DNA of 64,000 bases from Planomicrobium sp. CPCC 101079 (GCF_007859275.1 NZ_VOHC01000024.1:1-64000), one strand, 5' to 3'. Positions 53,420 to 63,037 are shown, numbered from the stretch's first letter. A program made the numbers and translations. The notes: generated from the letters alone by a model not told the origin.

Positions 53420-54604
53420 TCACAAAATCATTTTAGTTTGTGCTTCAATATAAACCGCCGCAAACACTTTTGCCGCAATGAGCATCGCTTCTTCATTAAA
53501 ATCAAAATTCTCATGATGATGCGGATAGACGAGCGACTCTTCAGCCATTTTGGCACCGACAAAGAAGAACGCACCGGGCACTGCCTGCGTATAATAAGCA
53601 AAATCTTCAACCGGCATGACCGGCTGAATTTCCATTACGGCTTCTTCGCCAATCGCACTGCGGGCAGCTGTACGGACAATATCCGTCGCTTCCGGATGAT
53701 TCCATAACGAATCATAGCCGCTTTCGATCATCACTTCTGCGCTGGCACCCATCGCAAGTGCTACATTTTCGGCAATCGCGGCCACTCGTTCACTTGCGAG
53801 CTTGCGGAGTTCAGGATTAAAAACGCGAATTGTTCCTTCTAGAACGGCTTCGCTTGGAATGACGTTATCCGCTTCGCCGGCATGGAATTTGCCGATGGTG
53901 ACGACCAGTTCCTGCAGTGGATCGGTGTTGCGGCTGACAATCGATTGCAGTGCAATCATGATATGGCTCGCAGCCAAAATCGGATCCACGCCGAGATGAG
54001 GTTCCGCGCCGTGTGTTCCAGAACCGCGCACAACAATTTTAATCGTATCTTCTGAAGCCTGCAAAAAGCCGTCACGGACAAACACTTTGCCATGTTCCAA
54101 ACTGCTTTGCACATGTGCCCCGTACACCAAATTAACGCCGTCGAGGCAGCCATCGGCAATCATCGCGCGGGAGCCGCCTGGAGGCGCTTCCTCTCCAAAT
54201 TGGTGAATCAGTACGATTGTGCCCGGCAATTCGTCTTTTACAGCCGCCATGGCCTTGGCAAATCCGAGAAGGCCAGCCGTATGGCCATCATGTCCACACG
54301 CGTGCATGACACCAGGAACAGTCGATTTGTAAGCAACTTCTTTTTTATCATCAATTGGCAGTGCATCAAAATCAGCGCGAAAAGCAATTGTTCTACCGGG
54401 TTTGCCACCCCGTATATAGCCGACCACACCATTTCCGCCAACGCCGCGGCGCACTTCTACGCCCATTTCTTCTAGTTTATTAGCAATGAACTCTGGCGTT
54501 TCGACTTCTTGATGGGACAGCTCAGGATGCATGTGAAGATGGCGGCGCGTTTCGATCATTTCTTCGAAGAGGGAATCGATTTTATTTAAAAGCATTGTTT
54601 GCAT
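53420..54604 (-). CDS. M20D-family amidohydrolase (N-acyl-amino acid amidohydrolase-like)
   Basis: A 394-residue metal hydrolase. HMHPELSHQE near the N-terminus, the metal cluster Cys/His in MHACGHDGHTAGLL near 107, and FGEEAPPGGSRAM near 140 with the catalytic Glu are the M20D signature; PVEDFAYY near 340 completes it. The enzymes remove acyl groups from N-acyl amino acids or related amides. Three tcy genes lie just upstream on the same strand, separated by a terminator; in Bacillus, sulfur-amino-acid transport operons often carry such hydrolases. The start codon has no strong ribosome site (GGAGCCGC upstream). Two ATG codons in frame (M1, M4) are possible. Confidence 0.88.
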   Translation of the reverse strand: MQTMLLNKIDSLFEEMIETRRHLHMHPELSHQEVETPEFIANKLEEMGVEVRRGVGGNGVVGYIRGGKPGRTIAFRADFDALPIDDKKEVAYKSTVPGVMHACGHDGHTAGLLGFAKAMAAVKDELPGTIVLIHQFGEEAPPGGSRAMIADGCLDGVNLVYGAHVQSSLEHGKVFVRDGFLQASEDTIKIVVRGSGTHGAEPHLGVDPILAASHIMIALQSIVSRNTDPLQELVVTIGKFHAGEADNVIPSEAVLEGTIRVFNPELRKLASERVAAIAENVALAMGASAEVMIESGYDSLWNHPEATDIVRTAARSAIGEEAVMEIQPVMPVEDFAYYTQAVPGAFFFVGAKMAEESLVYPHHHENFDFNEEAMLIAAKVFAAVYIEAQTKMIL

Positions 54605-54693
54605 GAATAAGCGGCTCCTTTATATAGAAAGTATATTAAATGCAATGTGAGTATAATTATACATAAAAACTTCGAAGAAATCATTTCAATAAA

Positions 54694-54725
54694 AAAACTC
54701 GCTGCCAGCTTTGGCAGCGAGTTTT
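54694..54725 (-). terminator. Terminator of the tcyABC operon
   Basis: AAAACTCGCTGCCA (54694-54707) and TGGCAGCGAGTTTT (54712-54725) pair around GCTT. On the minus strand T residues follow. It touches the tcyC stop codon. Confidence 0.9.
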
Positions 54726-55473
54726 AAATCACGTCTGTTTTTTCAATCATATTCAAGAATTGGCGGGTACGCGCCTCTTTCGGGTTGTCAAACACGTCTT
54801 CAGGGCGGCCGCGTTCAACAACTTTGCCACCGTCCATGAATAAGACTTCGTCTGCCACACCTTTGGCAAAACGCATTTCATGTGTCACGACGACCATCGT
54901 CATGCCTTCTGAGGCCAAGTCTTTCATTACCTGCAGCACTTCGCCGACAAGTTCCGGATCCAGTGCTGAAGTCGGTTCATCAAACAGCATCACTTTAGGT
55001 TCCAAAGCAAGCGCCCGTGCAATGCCGACGCGCTGCTGCTGTCCGCCCGACAACTGGAACGGGTAATAGTCCATCTTGTCGCCAAGCCCAACTTTTTCAA
55101 GCAATTGCTCGGCTTTTTTACGGGCCGATGCTTTGTCTTTCTTCTGGACAATGACCGGGCCTTCCATGACGTTCTCGAGCGCCGTCATGTGCGGGAACAA
55201 ATTGTAATGCTGAAAAACCATGGCAGACTGCTTGCGGAAAGCCGTCACTTGTTTTTTGGAAAAAGGTTTTGAAAAGTCGGCAGTCTGGCCATCGATCGTC
55301 ACCGAACCGGCAGTCGGCGTCTCTAAGATATTCAAGCATCTTAGAAACGTCGTTTTGCCGGATCCGGAAGGGCCGATGACGACCACGGCCTGTCCTTTTT
55401 GGACATCGAGGTCGATGCCTTTCAGCACTTCAAGCTCGCCGAATCTTTTGTGTAAATTTCGAATGGAAATCAT
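54724..55473 (-). CDS. tcyC: Amino-acid ABC transporter ATPase, TcyC-like (cystine)
   Basis: A 249-residue polar amino-acid transporter ATPase. Walker [10 protein letters not shown] near 33, Q-loop [10 protein letters not shown] near 88, signature LSGGQQQRV near 141, Walker [15 protein letters not shown] near 161 and switch His in VVTHEMRFA are all intact. It drives uptake by the TcyAB proteins encoded upstream on the same strand, 35 bp away. The start is preceded by GGAGCGAGC. The cystine assignment rests on the binding protein. Confidence 0.9.
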   Translation of the reverse strand: MISIRNLHKRFGELEVLKGIDLDVQKGQAVVVIGPSGSGKTTFLRCLNILETPTAGSVTIDGQTADFSKPFSKKQVTAFRKQSAMVFQHYNLFPHMTALENVMEGPVIVQKKDKASARKKAEQLLEKVGLGDKMDYYPFQLSGGQQQRVGIARALALEPKVMLFDEPTSALDPELVGEVLQVMKDLASEGMTMVVVTHEMRFAKGVADEVLFMDGGKVVERGRPEDVFDNPKEARTRQFLNMIEKTDVI

Positions 55474-55508
55474 AGCTCGCTCCTTACTGCAATTGTTGAA
55501 TGCTCTTA

Positions 55509-56210
55509 TTATCTGGATACATAGCGGTCAAATCGGTGTTCCAGTCTGTCTTGGCCGACCGACAACAAGAAGCAGACGACCCAGTAAATGAGGGCAGCTT
55601 GCCCATACAGCAATAGAAATTCATAGTTCGTTGCGGCAATTTGCTGCGCAATGCGGAACATTTCCGTAACAAGAATAAGCGATGCCAGTGAAGTATCTTT
55701 GACCAAACTGATAAACGTGTTTGAAAGGGGAGGGATGGACACGCGCGCCGCTTGCGGCAGGATAACGCGGCGAAGCGCCTGCGTATACGTCATGCCAATT
55801 GTATTGGCGGCTTCCCATTGGCCTTTCGGTATGGAAAGAATAGATGCCCGGATAACTTCAGAAGCATATGCCCCGACATTCAGGGAAAATCCGATGATTG
55901 CCGCCGGGAATGGATCAATGACTATCCCGGCCGTCGGCAACCCGTAAAATAAGATGAAAAGCTGGACTAACAACGGTGTCCCGCGGATGATGGAAACATA
56001 AACCCGGGCGATAATCTGAAAAATTTTAACGGTAGAGATTCGGGCTAGGGCAGTGATGACTGCCAAAATGAGCCCGAGTATAAAAGCGATAAGCGTTAAA
56101 GGTATTGTGTACTGAACCAACCCTTCCAATAATGGTCCCCAGGCTGATTGAGCAATGTCCATAAGCCGCTCCGTTCTGACTGGATCCGAAAAAATACTAT
56201 TCAAGTACAT
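55509..56210 (-). CDS. tcyB: Amino-acid ABC transporter permease, TcyB-like (cystine)
   Basis: A membrane subunit with five predicted helices and the permease EAA loop [28 protein letters not shown] near 135-160. [13 protein letters not shown] near 80 is the N-terminal family motif of amino-acid permeases. It forms the channel for TcyA-delivered cystine. Three starts are in frame: TTG 56219 and ATG 56210, both inside the end of tcyA, and ATG 56162 after ACGGAGCGG. I give ATG 56210 (233 residues), which is coupled to tcyA; 56162 is nearly as likely. Confidence 0.85.
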   Translation of the reverse strand: MYLNSIFSDPVRTERLMDIAQSAWGPLLEGLVQYTIPLTLIAFILGLILAVITALARISTVKIFQIIARVYVSIIRGTPLLVQLFILFYGLPTAGIVIDPFPAAIIGFSLNVGAYASEVIRASILSIPKGQWEAANTIGMTYTQALRRVILPQAARVSIPPLSNTFISLVKDTSLASLILVTEMFRIAQQIAATNYEFLLLYGQAALIYWVVCFLLSVGQDRLEHRFDRYVSR

Positions 56211-57027
56211 TTTCGCCAAACCACTTGTTGGAGATTTCTTCGTACGTACCGTCTTCGATCATTTCAGCAAGTGCTGAGTTGACTTCTTCAACGATGGCGC
56301 CGCTGCCTTTTCTGAACAATAAACCACTTTGTGCTGCATCGTCAGCTTCGTCTACAACTTGGATGTTTGCGTCAGGACGCTGGTTCAAAAAGTCCAAGAC
56401 AGTCAAACTATCGTTGACTGTTGCATCGACACGGCCAGAGTTAAGCAATTCGATCGCTTGGTTGAAGCCTTCAACGCCTTCGATTTCAGCTCCGAAAGAA
56501 CGGGCAGTTTCTGCATAGTTGCTCGTTAAAGACTGGGCAGACAATTTGCCTTCCAAATCCTCAAAGCTCTGGATTTCTGTATTGTCTTTTCCTACTACTA
56601 GTACCGCTTTTGAAGTGATGTACGGATCTGAGAACTCATAACTTTCCTGGCGTTCAGGATTGATCCCGACTTGGTTCGCGACCATATCGAAGCGGCCTGC
56701 GTCAAGTCCGGCAAAGATAGCGTCCCATTGCGTTTCCAAAAATTCCACTTCAACGCCAAGGCGTTTTCCGACTTCACGGGCGATTTCCACGTCAAATCCA
56801 GTCAAATCACCGGAATCATCGTGGAAAGTGAAAGGAGGGTAGGTCCCTTCAGTACCGACAACCAATTTTCCTTCTTCTTGAACTTTCGCCAATACATCTT
56901 GTTCTGAACTGCCCGAACCTGTCGCTCCGTCTGTTGTCGGGTCTTCTTGTGGCGAACCTCCGCCGCAAGCAGCCAGCAAAACAACTGCACTTACCAGCAA
57001 TAGTAATAATAAGCTGAATTTCTTCAT
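56197..57027 (-). CDS. tcyA: Cystine-binding lipoprotein TcyA
   Basis: A 276-residue family-3 solute-binding protein with signal peptide and lipobox (VVLLAAC). [54 protein letters not shown] and [13 protein letters not shown] follow the TcyA of Bacillus subtilis closely as I recall it, which supports L-cystine as ligand. The ATG follows AGAGGAGATCAAA. It is the first gene of tcyABC; the leader on the minus strand has a hairpin at 57197-57232. The last codons overlap the tcyB start region. Confidence 0.92.
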   Translation of the reverse strand: MKKFSLLLLLLVSAVVLLAACGGGSPQEDPTTDGATGSGSSEQDVLAKVQEEGKLVVGTEGTYPPFTFHDDSGDLTGFDVEIAREVGKRLGVEVEFLETQWDAIFAGLDAGRFDMVANQVGINPERQESYEFSDPYITSKAVLVVGKDNTEIQSFEDLEGKLSAQSLTSNYAETARSFGAEIEGVEGFNQAIELLNSGRVDATVNDSLTVLDFLNQRPDANIQVVDEADDAAQSGLLFRKGSGAIVEEVNSALAEMIEDGTYEEISNKWFGENVLE

Positions 57028-57196
57028 TTTGATCTCCTCTATTTCCTATAGAATTTTTGTTAATAGACCGCTTCCCGTATTCCTTTGCTCCAAATTCATA
57101 CTCCTATTTTTTATACCCTTTTTTAGTAGAAAGAAACGGTTAAACTAAGCAGAGTGGAATAGTAGGTTTAAAGGGTGGAAAACCCTATTAATAAGA

Positions 57197-57232
57197 CAAA
57201 AAAGAGCCCATAAACACTTGGCTTTTAGGGCT
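57197..57232 (-). terminator. Terminator-like hairpin in the DNA upstream of tcyA
   Basis: AGCCC (57205-57209) and GGGCT (57228-57232) pair weakly; on the minus strand CTTTTTTG follows. It lies 170 bp before tcyA. The 441-bp gap 57028-57468 contains this, the tdh promoter and AT-rich DNA, with no gene. No S-box or T-box motif was recognised in it. Confidence 0.5.
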
Positions 57233-57346
57233 GTTTTATTATAGCACCCCTTATTCGCCAGCTCAATTAAATAGTTTGAAATTAGTATATTAGCTAAAAA
57301 CAGCCTTTTGTTCTTCAAAGTACAACTATCTGAATCACAAAAGTCG

Positions 57347-57375
57347 TTGTGTTTTTAAAAAGAACAATTTATAAT
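57347..57375 (+). promoter_or_regulatory. Promoter of the threonine dehydrogenase gene
   Basis: TTGTGT (57347-57352) and TATAAT (57370-57375) are separated by 17 bp. The transcript would have a leader of about 87 nt. Confidence 0.72.
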
Positions 57376-57468
57376 GACATCATAGTAAATGGCGTGAAAT
57401 CAGCAATTATCTCAATATGAGTGTATTTTTACAGAGGACAATTGTTTTCTTATTCGGAAGGGGTTTGA

Positions 57469-58416
57469 ATGATGAAGCGTATTATGATCACAGGGGCATT
57501 AGGGCAGATCGGCTCTGAACTGGTTGGGAAATTACAAGGGATATATGGAGTCGACAATGTCTTGGCAACCGATATCCGGCCGGCATCGTTAGAAAACGGA
57601 CCGTTCCAATTGCTTGATGTAACGGATGCTCAACGGATGTACGACTTAGCGAAAGATTTTAAAGCAGATACGATGATGCATATGGCGGCCTTGCTGTCAG
57701 CGACAGCAGAAGAAAAACCATTGCTTGCTTGGAATTTGAATATGGGGGGATTGGTGAATGCGCTTGAAGCCTCCCGTGAACTCGGCATGCAATTTTTCAC
57801 GCCTAGCTCAATCGGCGCTTTCGGCCCGTCAACTCCAAAAGTTAATACCCCGCAAGATACGTTGCAGCGCCCGACAACAATGTATGGCGTCAACAAAGTG
57901 GCCGGCGAGCTATTGTGCGATTATTATTTCCACAAATTCGGCGTCGATACGCGCGGCTTACGCTTCCCCGGATTGATTTCGCATGTAGCGCAGCCAGGCG
58001 GCGGCACGACAGATTACGCAGTGGATATTTATTATAAGGCAATTGAAAAACAGGCGTACACATCATATATCGCAAATGGAACTTACATGGACATGATGTA
58101 TATGCCGGATGCATTGCAGTCAATTGTCGATTTGATGGAAGCGGACGCTTCCCGCTTAGAACACCGCAACTCTTTCAATGTCACAGCGATGAGTTTTGAA
58201 CCAGAAGAAATTGCGGCATCAATACGCAAGCACATTCCAGAGTTTAAAATTTCATATGAGGTAGATCCAGTTCGCCAAGCAATTGCTGATAGCTGGCCGG
58301 ATAGTATCGATGCTTCTGCGGCTGAACAAGAATGGGGCTTTAAAGCCCAATATGATTTGGATGCCATGACAGTGGACATGCTGGAAAAGTTGAAAATTAA
58401 ATTACAGAATGTATAA
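57469..58416 (+). CDS. tdh: L-threonine 3-dehydrogenase, short-chain (epimerase-like) type
   Basis: A 315-residue extended short-chain dehydrogenase. [12 protein letters not shown] is the NAD-binding loop, [12 protein letters not shown] and the Ser of [10 protein letters not shown] follow, and the YxxxK pair is in [40 protein letters not shown] is characteristic of the epimerase-like threonine dehydrogenases. It oxidises L-threonine to 2-amino-3-oxobutyrate, the substrate of Kbl (52040-53230). The two genes are 4 kb apart with the tcy operon between. The start could be ATG 57469 or the adjacent 57472, after GAAGGGG. Confidence 0.9.
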   Translation: MMKRIMITGALGQIGSELVGKLQGIYGVDNVLATDIRPASLENGPFQLLDVTDAQRMYDLAKDFKADTMMHMAALLSATAEEKPLLAWNLNMGGLVNALEASRELGMQFFTPSSIGAFGPSTPKVNTPQDTLQRPTTMYGVNKVAGELLCDYYFHKFGVDTRGLRFPGLISHVAQPGGGTTDYAVDIYYKAIEKQAYTSYIANGTYMDMMYMPDALQSIVDLMEADASRLEHRNSFNVTAMSFEPEEIAASIRKHIPEFKISYEVDPVRQAIADSWPDSIDASAAEQEWGFKAQYDLDAMTVDMLEKLKIKLQNV

Positions 58417-58455
58417 AAAGAACCCTGCGCAAATTTTGCGCAGGGTTCTTTTTTT
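58416..58455. terminator. Bidirectional terminator between tdh and yjiH-like genes
   Basis: AAAGAACCCTGCGC and GCGCAGGGTTCTTT pair perfectly with an AAATTTT centre, flanked by A and T runs. It serves both converging genes. Confidence 0.9.
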
Positions 58456-59806
58456 AAAACAATAAGTGGGCGATGCCGACAACAATCGGCAAAGCGATGA
58501 TAGTGCGGAGCAGGAAAATAACGATCAAGTCAAGGATGCCCACAGGTATTCTTGATCCCAGGAGCAATCCGCCAACTTCAGACATGTAGATCAACTGCGT
58601 AACAGACATTGTTGCTACGACAAAACGCGTCATTTCAGATTCGATGTCTGCCGCAAGGATTGCCGGCAAGAACATATCGGCAAAACCGACGACCATGAGT
58701 TGTGCAGCTTCTGCTGCTTCCGGAACGCCTAGCAAGTTCAAGTAAGGCACAAATGGGGCACCTAATATTGCAAATACGGATGTATACTCTGCTAAAATCA
58801 ATGCGACCGTACCGAAAGCCATAACGACTGGCGCCACACCAATCCACATATCCAATACATTTTTAAAGCCGTCTTTGAAAAACTCACCAATTGAACGGTT
58901 TTTTTCTGCTGTTTCCAATCCGCTTTCAAGCCCGTGGGAAAAGACGTTATATCCTTCCGGAACCGCTTCTGATTTTGTATCCTGTTGTTTGCCATTCATG
59001 AACGTTGTCGGCTTTTTGGCTAACGGATAAATTCGCGGCATGATAAGAGCAAGCACAATTCCAGCTAAAATGACCGTACCATAATACGGCAAGAAGTATT
59101 GGGCAAGCCCGACTTCCTGGATAACGACGATTGCGAACGTAATTGAAACAACAGAAAAAGTTGTTCCGATAATAGCAGCTTCTCGTTGCGTGTATTTGTT
59201 TTGAATGTATTGGGTATTTGTCAACAACACACCGATGGTCCCGTCTCCTACCCAAGACGCGAGCGCGTCAACAGAAGACCGGCCAGGCAGGCGGAATAAC
59301 GGGCGCATGACTTTCACCATCATAGTCCCGAAAAACTCCAGTAGTCCAAAGTTCATCAAGAGCGGCAATAATAAACCGGCAAACAAGAAGATGGTGAAGA
59401 GGAAGGCAAGAAGCCCACCAGCTGACAATAAAAGTCCGCCTGTATTTTCACTCCAAATAGCCTCAGGGCCGAATTGGAACATGACCATGATGGCAAAAAT
59501 TGCTCCAAGGATACGGACGATGGTCCAAAACAAATTGACATTGAACAATTTATCAAGGAACGAAACGTGATGTTTTTCATTAACTTTCCTTGTGATAAAT
59601 ACAAGTGAGCCAAGCGCTGCAATGATCATAATAGCCATCATGATCCAAGGGGCATAGGCTTCAATTTCGCTGGCCAGTAAATTCGCCAGCAAGGCAACTG
59701 TCACGACCCAGCCATCTGCAGTTGGCACGGGCACGATAAACAACAGAATGCCTAATAGTGAAGGAATTAAAAATAATAGCCATGTTGATAGTGGATACTT
59801 TTTCAC
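58454..59806 (-). CDS. YjiH family nucleoside-recognition (gate domain) membrane protein
   Basis: A 450-residue protein with about ten helices. A first gate (nucleoside-recognition) domain contains RPLFRLPGRSSVDALASWVGDGTIGVLLTNTQY near 175, and a second region has VATMSVTQLIYMSEVGGLLLGS near 400. The family (YjiH, SpmAB-like gate domains) has no proven substrate; transport of a small metabolite is likely. The frame is open further upstream to 59881, but the GTG at 59806 follows AAAGGGGAATC at good spacing and begins at the first membrane segment. Monocistronic and convergent with tdh. Confidence 0.85.
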   Translation of the reverse strand: MKKYPLSTWLLFLIPSLLGILLFIVPVPTADGWVVTVALLANLLASEIEAYAPWIMMAIMIIAALGSLVFITRKVNEKHHVSFLDKLFNVNLFWTIVRILGAIFAIMVMFQFGPEAIWSENTGGLLLSAGGLLAFLFTIFLFAGLLLPLLMNFGLLEFFGTMMVKVMRPLFRLPGRSSVDALASWVGDGTIGVLLTNTQYIQNKYTQREAAIIGTTFSVVSITFAIVVIQEVGLAQYFLPYYGTVILAGIVLALIMPRIYPLAKKPTTFMNGKQQDTKSEAVPEGYNVFSHGLESGLETAEKNRSIGEFFKDGFKNVLDMWIGVAPVVMAFGTVALILAEYTSVFAILGAPFVPYLNLLGVPEAAEAAQLMVVGFADMFLPAILAADIESEMTRFVVATMSVTQLIYMSEVGGLLLGSRIPVGILDLIVIFLLRTIIALPIVVGIAHLLF

Positions 59807-59912
59807 GAATGATTCCCCTTTTCCAATGAAATAAAAATGTAACTCTTCAGAGTATACATGATTTTCTTGATGAAAGCGCATACTTTTAACGGTGTAATTA
59901 CAATATTAATAT

Positions 59913-59950
59913 AAAAAACGCGGTTTTCGGATAGAAAACCGCGTTTTTTA
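59913..59950. terminator. Terminator after bshB2
   Basis: AAAAAACGCGGTTTTC (from 59913) pairs with GAAAACCGCGTTTTTT across a short loop. T tracts exist on both strands; it ends the yojF-bshB2 transcript on the minus strand. Confidence 0.87.
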
Positions 59951-60640
59951 TTAAAATGTTTCCTCAAAATCTTCGTCCCAGCGATAATTGTAAAAGCGTT
60001 CACGAGTCAGCCAGTTTTCGGTGTCCATATCGCCTTGTGCCAGTTTATGCTCCATTTCTTCAAGCATCCAAGCAGTTTGGGAAATATGGGCTTTCATCGC
60101 CCCCATTTTCTGGTCGCGAACAGCGCTCATATCATGGATTATGTCGGGTTCCCCAAGCACTTCAAGTGTATTGTTCGCAAAAGCGACGCAGTGGAGTTTC
60201 GGGCGGTTTTCCATGCGGCGTACGGCTCTGACGACAGCGCGGGCAGTCGCTTCGTGGTCCGGGTGAACAGACAGATTTGGATAAAACGTGATAATCAGTG
60301 AAGGATTCAACTCGGTAATCAAATCGGTCATCATGCCGACCATTTTTTCGTCGTCTTCAAATTCGACTGTTTTATCCCGGAGCCCCATCATGCGTAAATC
60401 AGTCAGTCCCATAGCGTCAGCGGACGCTTGCAATTCTTTTTTCCGGATTTCCGGCAAGGATTCCCGCGTCGCAAATGGCGGATTTCCGAGGTTTCGCCCC
60501 ATCTCACCGAGCGTGAGACAAGCATATGTAACCGGAGTTCCTTGTTTAATATATGTTGATATTGTTCCCGATACTCCAAACGCTTCATCGTCCGGGTGAG
60601 GGAAGACAACAAGTACGTGCCGTTCTTCTGGAAGTGCCAT
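59951..60640 (-). CDS. bshB2: Bacillithiol biosynthesis deacetylase BshB2 (YojG)
   Basis: A 229-residue LmbE-type zinc deacetylase. VVFPHPDDEAFGVSG holds the metal-binding HPDDE motif near residue 14, and FYPNLSVHPDHEATARAV near 130 supplies the third His ligand. It removes acetate from GlcNAc-malate in bacillithiol synthesis, partly redundant with BshB1, or may act on bacillithiol conjugates. The reading frame stays open to 60787, but that extension overlaps the yojF end; the ATG at 60640 follows AAGGAGGAACGA. It forms an operon with yojF, as in Bacillus. Confidence 0.9.
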   Translation of the reverse strand: MALPEERHVLVVFPHPDDEAFGVSGTISTYIKQGTPVTYACLTLGEMGRNLGNPPFATRESLPEIRKKELQASADAMGLTDLRMMGLRDKTVEFEDDEKMVGMMTDLITELNPSLIITFYPNLSVHPDHEATARAVVRAVRRMENRPKLHCVAFANNTLEVLGEPDIIHDMSAVRDQKMGAMKAHISQTAWMLEEMEHKLAQGDMDTENWLTRERFYNYRWDEDFEETF

Positions 60641-60653
60641 GTTTCGTTCCTCC

Positions 60654-61004
60654 TTAATAACTGAACGGTGTTTCGCTAATTTCAAGCGCCACCGCCAATT
60701 TCCCTGATCCGTCATGTCCAGCAAGCAGCAATCTGCCATGTTCGTCCATTTCATAATGAGTGATGCCTTGTGCATAGACCCAGCCATGCGGCAGTTTCAA
60801 GCCAACACGGTGCGGGCTTTCGCCAACCACTTTGCCAAGTTCGTAATTGATCACGACATTGCGGATAAATGCGCCTGCATTAAAAAAACCTTCGTTAAAA
60901 TGGGTGGCATAAGACCCGTTAGTTGTTTCAAGATGTAAATACACATCTTTTCCTGCAAAAGCATCCAGCTGAACTTGCAACTTTTTTACTTCGACTAATT
61001 CCAT
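60654..61004 (-). CDS. yojF: YojF family protein (DUF1806)
   Basis: A 116-residue protein of the YojF/DUF1806 family, with VYLHLETTNGSYATHFNEGFFNAGAFIRN and GWVYAQGITHYEMDEHGRLLLAGHD as recognisable blocks. The function is unproven; its constant pairing with bshB2 suggests a partner in thiol metabolism. The ATG at 61004 follows GAGGAGGAGCATT; a longer frame to 61046 has no ribosome site. bshB2 starts 13 bp beyond its stop. Soluble. Confidence 0.87.
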   Translation of the reverse strand: MELVEVKKLQVQLDAFAGKDVYLHLETTNGSYATHFNEGFFNAGAFIRNVVINYELGKVVGESPHRVGLKLPHGWVYAQGITHYEMDEHGRLLLAGHDGSGKLAVALEISETPFSY

Positions 61005-61133
61005 AATGCTCCTCCTCAACAATACTTCTTTTTTTAGTATAGGCAAAAGTTGAAAAGAAAGCGAAAACGATGCTTTACGGGAAAACTAACAATGTTAAGA
61101 TTAAATAGAATATTTTAACAAAAGGAGCCGGGT

Positions 61134-61997
61134 ATGAAACTACTATTGAAGTTTATTTTTTCTATTATTGGTATCCTCCTTGTCAGCGGCCTGCCGATTT
61201 TATTGTCTGGGCTATTGGGTGGAGAGTTGCAGCTGGCCGAGTATTTCAGGACTATCAGCGCGGTGCTGGAAAGTATGTGGCCAGTGCAGGATATTTCTGT
61301 CTTCAACTACCGCATACAAAAAGAAATGCCGGTATTTCCTAACATTCTTGAATACATAAGCTATTCCCTTCAAATCCTGTTTTTGGCACTCGGCGCGGCG
61401 GTTTTCTTTGCGCTAACTTTTACAGTGCTGACCATGCTGTTAGGAGAACGGGCTAGGGATCGAGTGAAAATGGTGCTGTATTTCTTGGAATCGCTTCCGG
61501 ATTTGCTGATCATCATGCTGGCGCAATTAGCGGTTATTTTTTTCTTAGAACAGACAGGCATCCTTATATCGAGTATTGCGGTAACAGGGGCTAATCGGAT
61601 TTACTGGCTTCCGGTTTCATGCCTGGCATTGTTGCCGATGATTCAACTGTACCGGCTATGTATGCTGACGTTTCAGGAAGAAGAGCGCCAAATGTACGTA
61701 GAGCTTGCGCGCTCGCTCGGATTTTCAAAAACGTTCATCATTCTGGTTCATATGTTTCGCAATGCGGTTATCAGTGTATTTTTTCAATCTAAGAAAACGG
61801 TCTGGTTCATGCTTTCAAATCTTTTTGTCCTTGAACTAATGTTCAATTTGCCAGGAATTATGCTGTTTTTACGCGATAATATGATGCCGCAAATATTTAT
61901 CTTAACGATCTTCAGTTTTTTCTTGCCGATATTTTTCTTGTATAGCATTGGCGAATGGTTTTTTCTTCGCCGTCTTCGTGGAAAGGAAGTGCTGTAA
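61134..61997 (+). CDS. Oligopeptide-type ABC transporter permease (DppB/OppB-like), orphan
   Basis: A 287-residue membrane protein with about six helices. The permease EAA loop is ELARSLGFSKTFIILVHMFRNAV near 200, and the C-terminal half has the DppB pattern (FVLELMFNLPGIMLFL). The N-terminal half lacks the usual DppB motif region, so it is a divergent member. The ATG follows AAAAGGAGCCGGGT. It is directly followed by a second permease gene whose ATG abuts its stop. No binding-protein or ATPase gene is next to the pair, so partners must be encoded elsewhere. Confidence 0.8.
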   Translation: MKLLLKFIFSIIGILLVSGLPILLSGLLGGELQLAEYFRTISAVLESMWPVQDISVFNYRIQKEMPVFPNILEYISYSLQILFLALGAAVFFALTFTVLTMLLGERARDRVKMVLYFLESLPDLLIIMLAQLAVIFFLEQTGILISSIAVTGANRIYWLPVSCLALLPMIQLYRLCMLTFQEEERQMYVELARSLGFSKTFIILVHMFRNAVISVFFQSKKTVWFMLSNLFVLELMFNLPGIMLFLRDNMMPQIFILTIFSFFLPIFFLYSIGEWFFLRRLRGKEVL

Positions 61998-63005
61998 ATG
62001 TGGAAACAGCCTTATTTTGTCATCGGTTTTGCCATTCTGGCATTTTTTCTCATTGGCAGCTTTGCTTACGAATGGTTTTGGGGAAATGTGCCAAGGCAAG
62101 TCCGTTTTATCATGGAAAATGGGCGTGCAGTAGAAGGGGCGCCAATTTCGCCTCAATGGGCCTATCCGTTTGGCACGGATCAATTTGGATTCGATATGCT
62201 CGGCAAGTTGATGATCGGCGCTAAATATACGATCATAGCGGCACTGGCTGTAGCAGCGCTGCGCATGCTGATTGCCGTTCCGCTTGGCTATATGCTCGGG
62301 ACATATTTACAGCGCCACCGCTCTTGGGTCAGCGGGCTGGCAGACTCTCTTCATTATATCCCGTTAACGGTTTTCGCTTCGTTTCTTTTAACGCCAGTCC
62401 TGTGGATGCCAGAAGGCGGGTTTACTAATACCATTTGGGAACGCATCGCCATTCAAGTAGTGGTCATGGCGCTCCTCACCGTACCGATTGTCGCCGTCCT
62501 AGTCGGAAGTGAAGCGGCTATCCTGTATCAAAAAGAATATATTGAAGCCTCCCGGATCCTTGGGGCAAGCCGGCTCCGTATTATTCGAAAACACCTTATT
62601 CCACACATGCGTGAGAAGCTTGCAGTGTTATACGGCCAGCAAGTGATGGAGACTTTCATCGTCCTGGCCCATCTTGGGCTTCTCAATTTATTCCTGGGGG
62701 GCACAAAGGTCAGCCGTGATCCGATGTTTGGTGATCCGCCGATGTCGATTTCTTTTGAATGGTCCGGTTTGTTCGGTTCATCGTTCCGCTACCTGCACGG
62801 CGCTCCGTGGATGCCGCTGTCGCCTGTCCTCTTTATCGCGCTTTCGATTTTAGCCGTTTCGTTCATGATGGAAGGCTACCTGCGTTCGAAAAATCCGAAA
62901 GTGAAAAAACGGAGCTTAAGTGCGAAAAAAGAAGAAGTGGTCAATTGGAACCGCAGCCAACTCCGTGAAAAAATGGTCCAAGTTAAGGATCTCCATGATA
63001 TGTAA
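61998..63005 (+). CDS. Oligopeptide-type ABC transporter permease (DppC/OppC-like), orphan
   Basis: A 335-residue partner of the preceding permease. The N-terminal helix (about 10-28) precedes a periplasmic segment ending GTDQFGFDMLGKLMIGA, the DppC signature of this class. The EAA loop is EASRILGASRLRIIRKHLIPHMREKL near 185. The start ATG abuts the upstream stop codon, with GAAAGGAAG as ribosome site. The C-terminal 40 residues are Lys-rich and cytosolic. Substrate unknown (peptide or nickel-type). Confidence 0.82.
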   Translation: MWKQPYFVIGFAILAFFLIGSFAYEWFWGNVPRQVRFIMENGRAVEGAPISPQWAYPFGTDQFGFDMLGKLMIGAKYTIIAALAVAALRMLIAVPLGYMLGTYLQRHRSWVSGLADSLHYIPLTVFASFLLTPVLWMPEGGFTNTIWERIAIQVVVMALLTVPIVAVLVGSEAAILYQKEYIEASRILGASRLRIIRKHLIPHMREKLAVLYGQQVMETFIVLAHLGLLNLFLGGTKVSRDPMFGDPPMSISFEWSGLFGSSFRYLHGAPWMPLSPVLFIALSILAVSFMMEGYLRSKNPKVKKRSLSAKKEEVVNWNRSQLREKMVQVKDLHDM

Positions 63006-63037
63006 AGTTTGATGATAAACCGAAAGGACAGATGGAA

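Noticed and set aside
57028-57468. SAM, T-box or other known riboswitch upstream of tcyA or tdh
   Set aside because: No conserved S-box or T-box sequence was found by eye; only a weak hairpin is present.
59807-59881. 25-codon extension of the YjiH-like protein
   Set aside because: The extension is polar, lacks a ribosome site, and GTG 59806 has one at the right distance.
60641-60787. 49-codon N-terminal extension of BshB2
   Set aside because: It overlaps yojF, and a strong AAGGAGG precedes the ATG at 60640.
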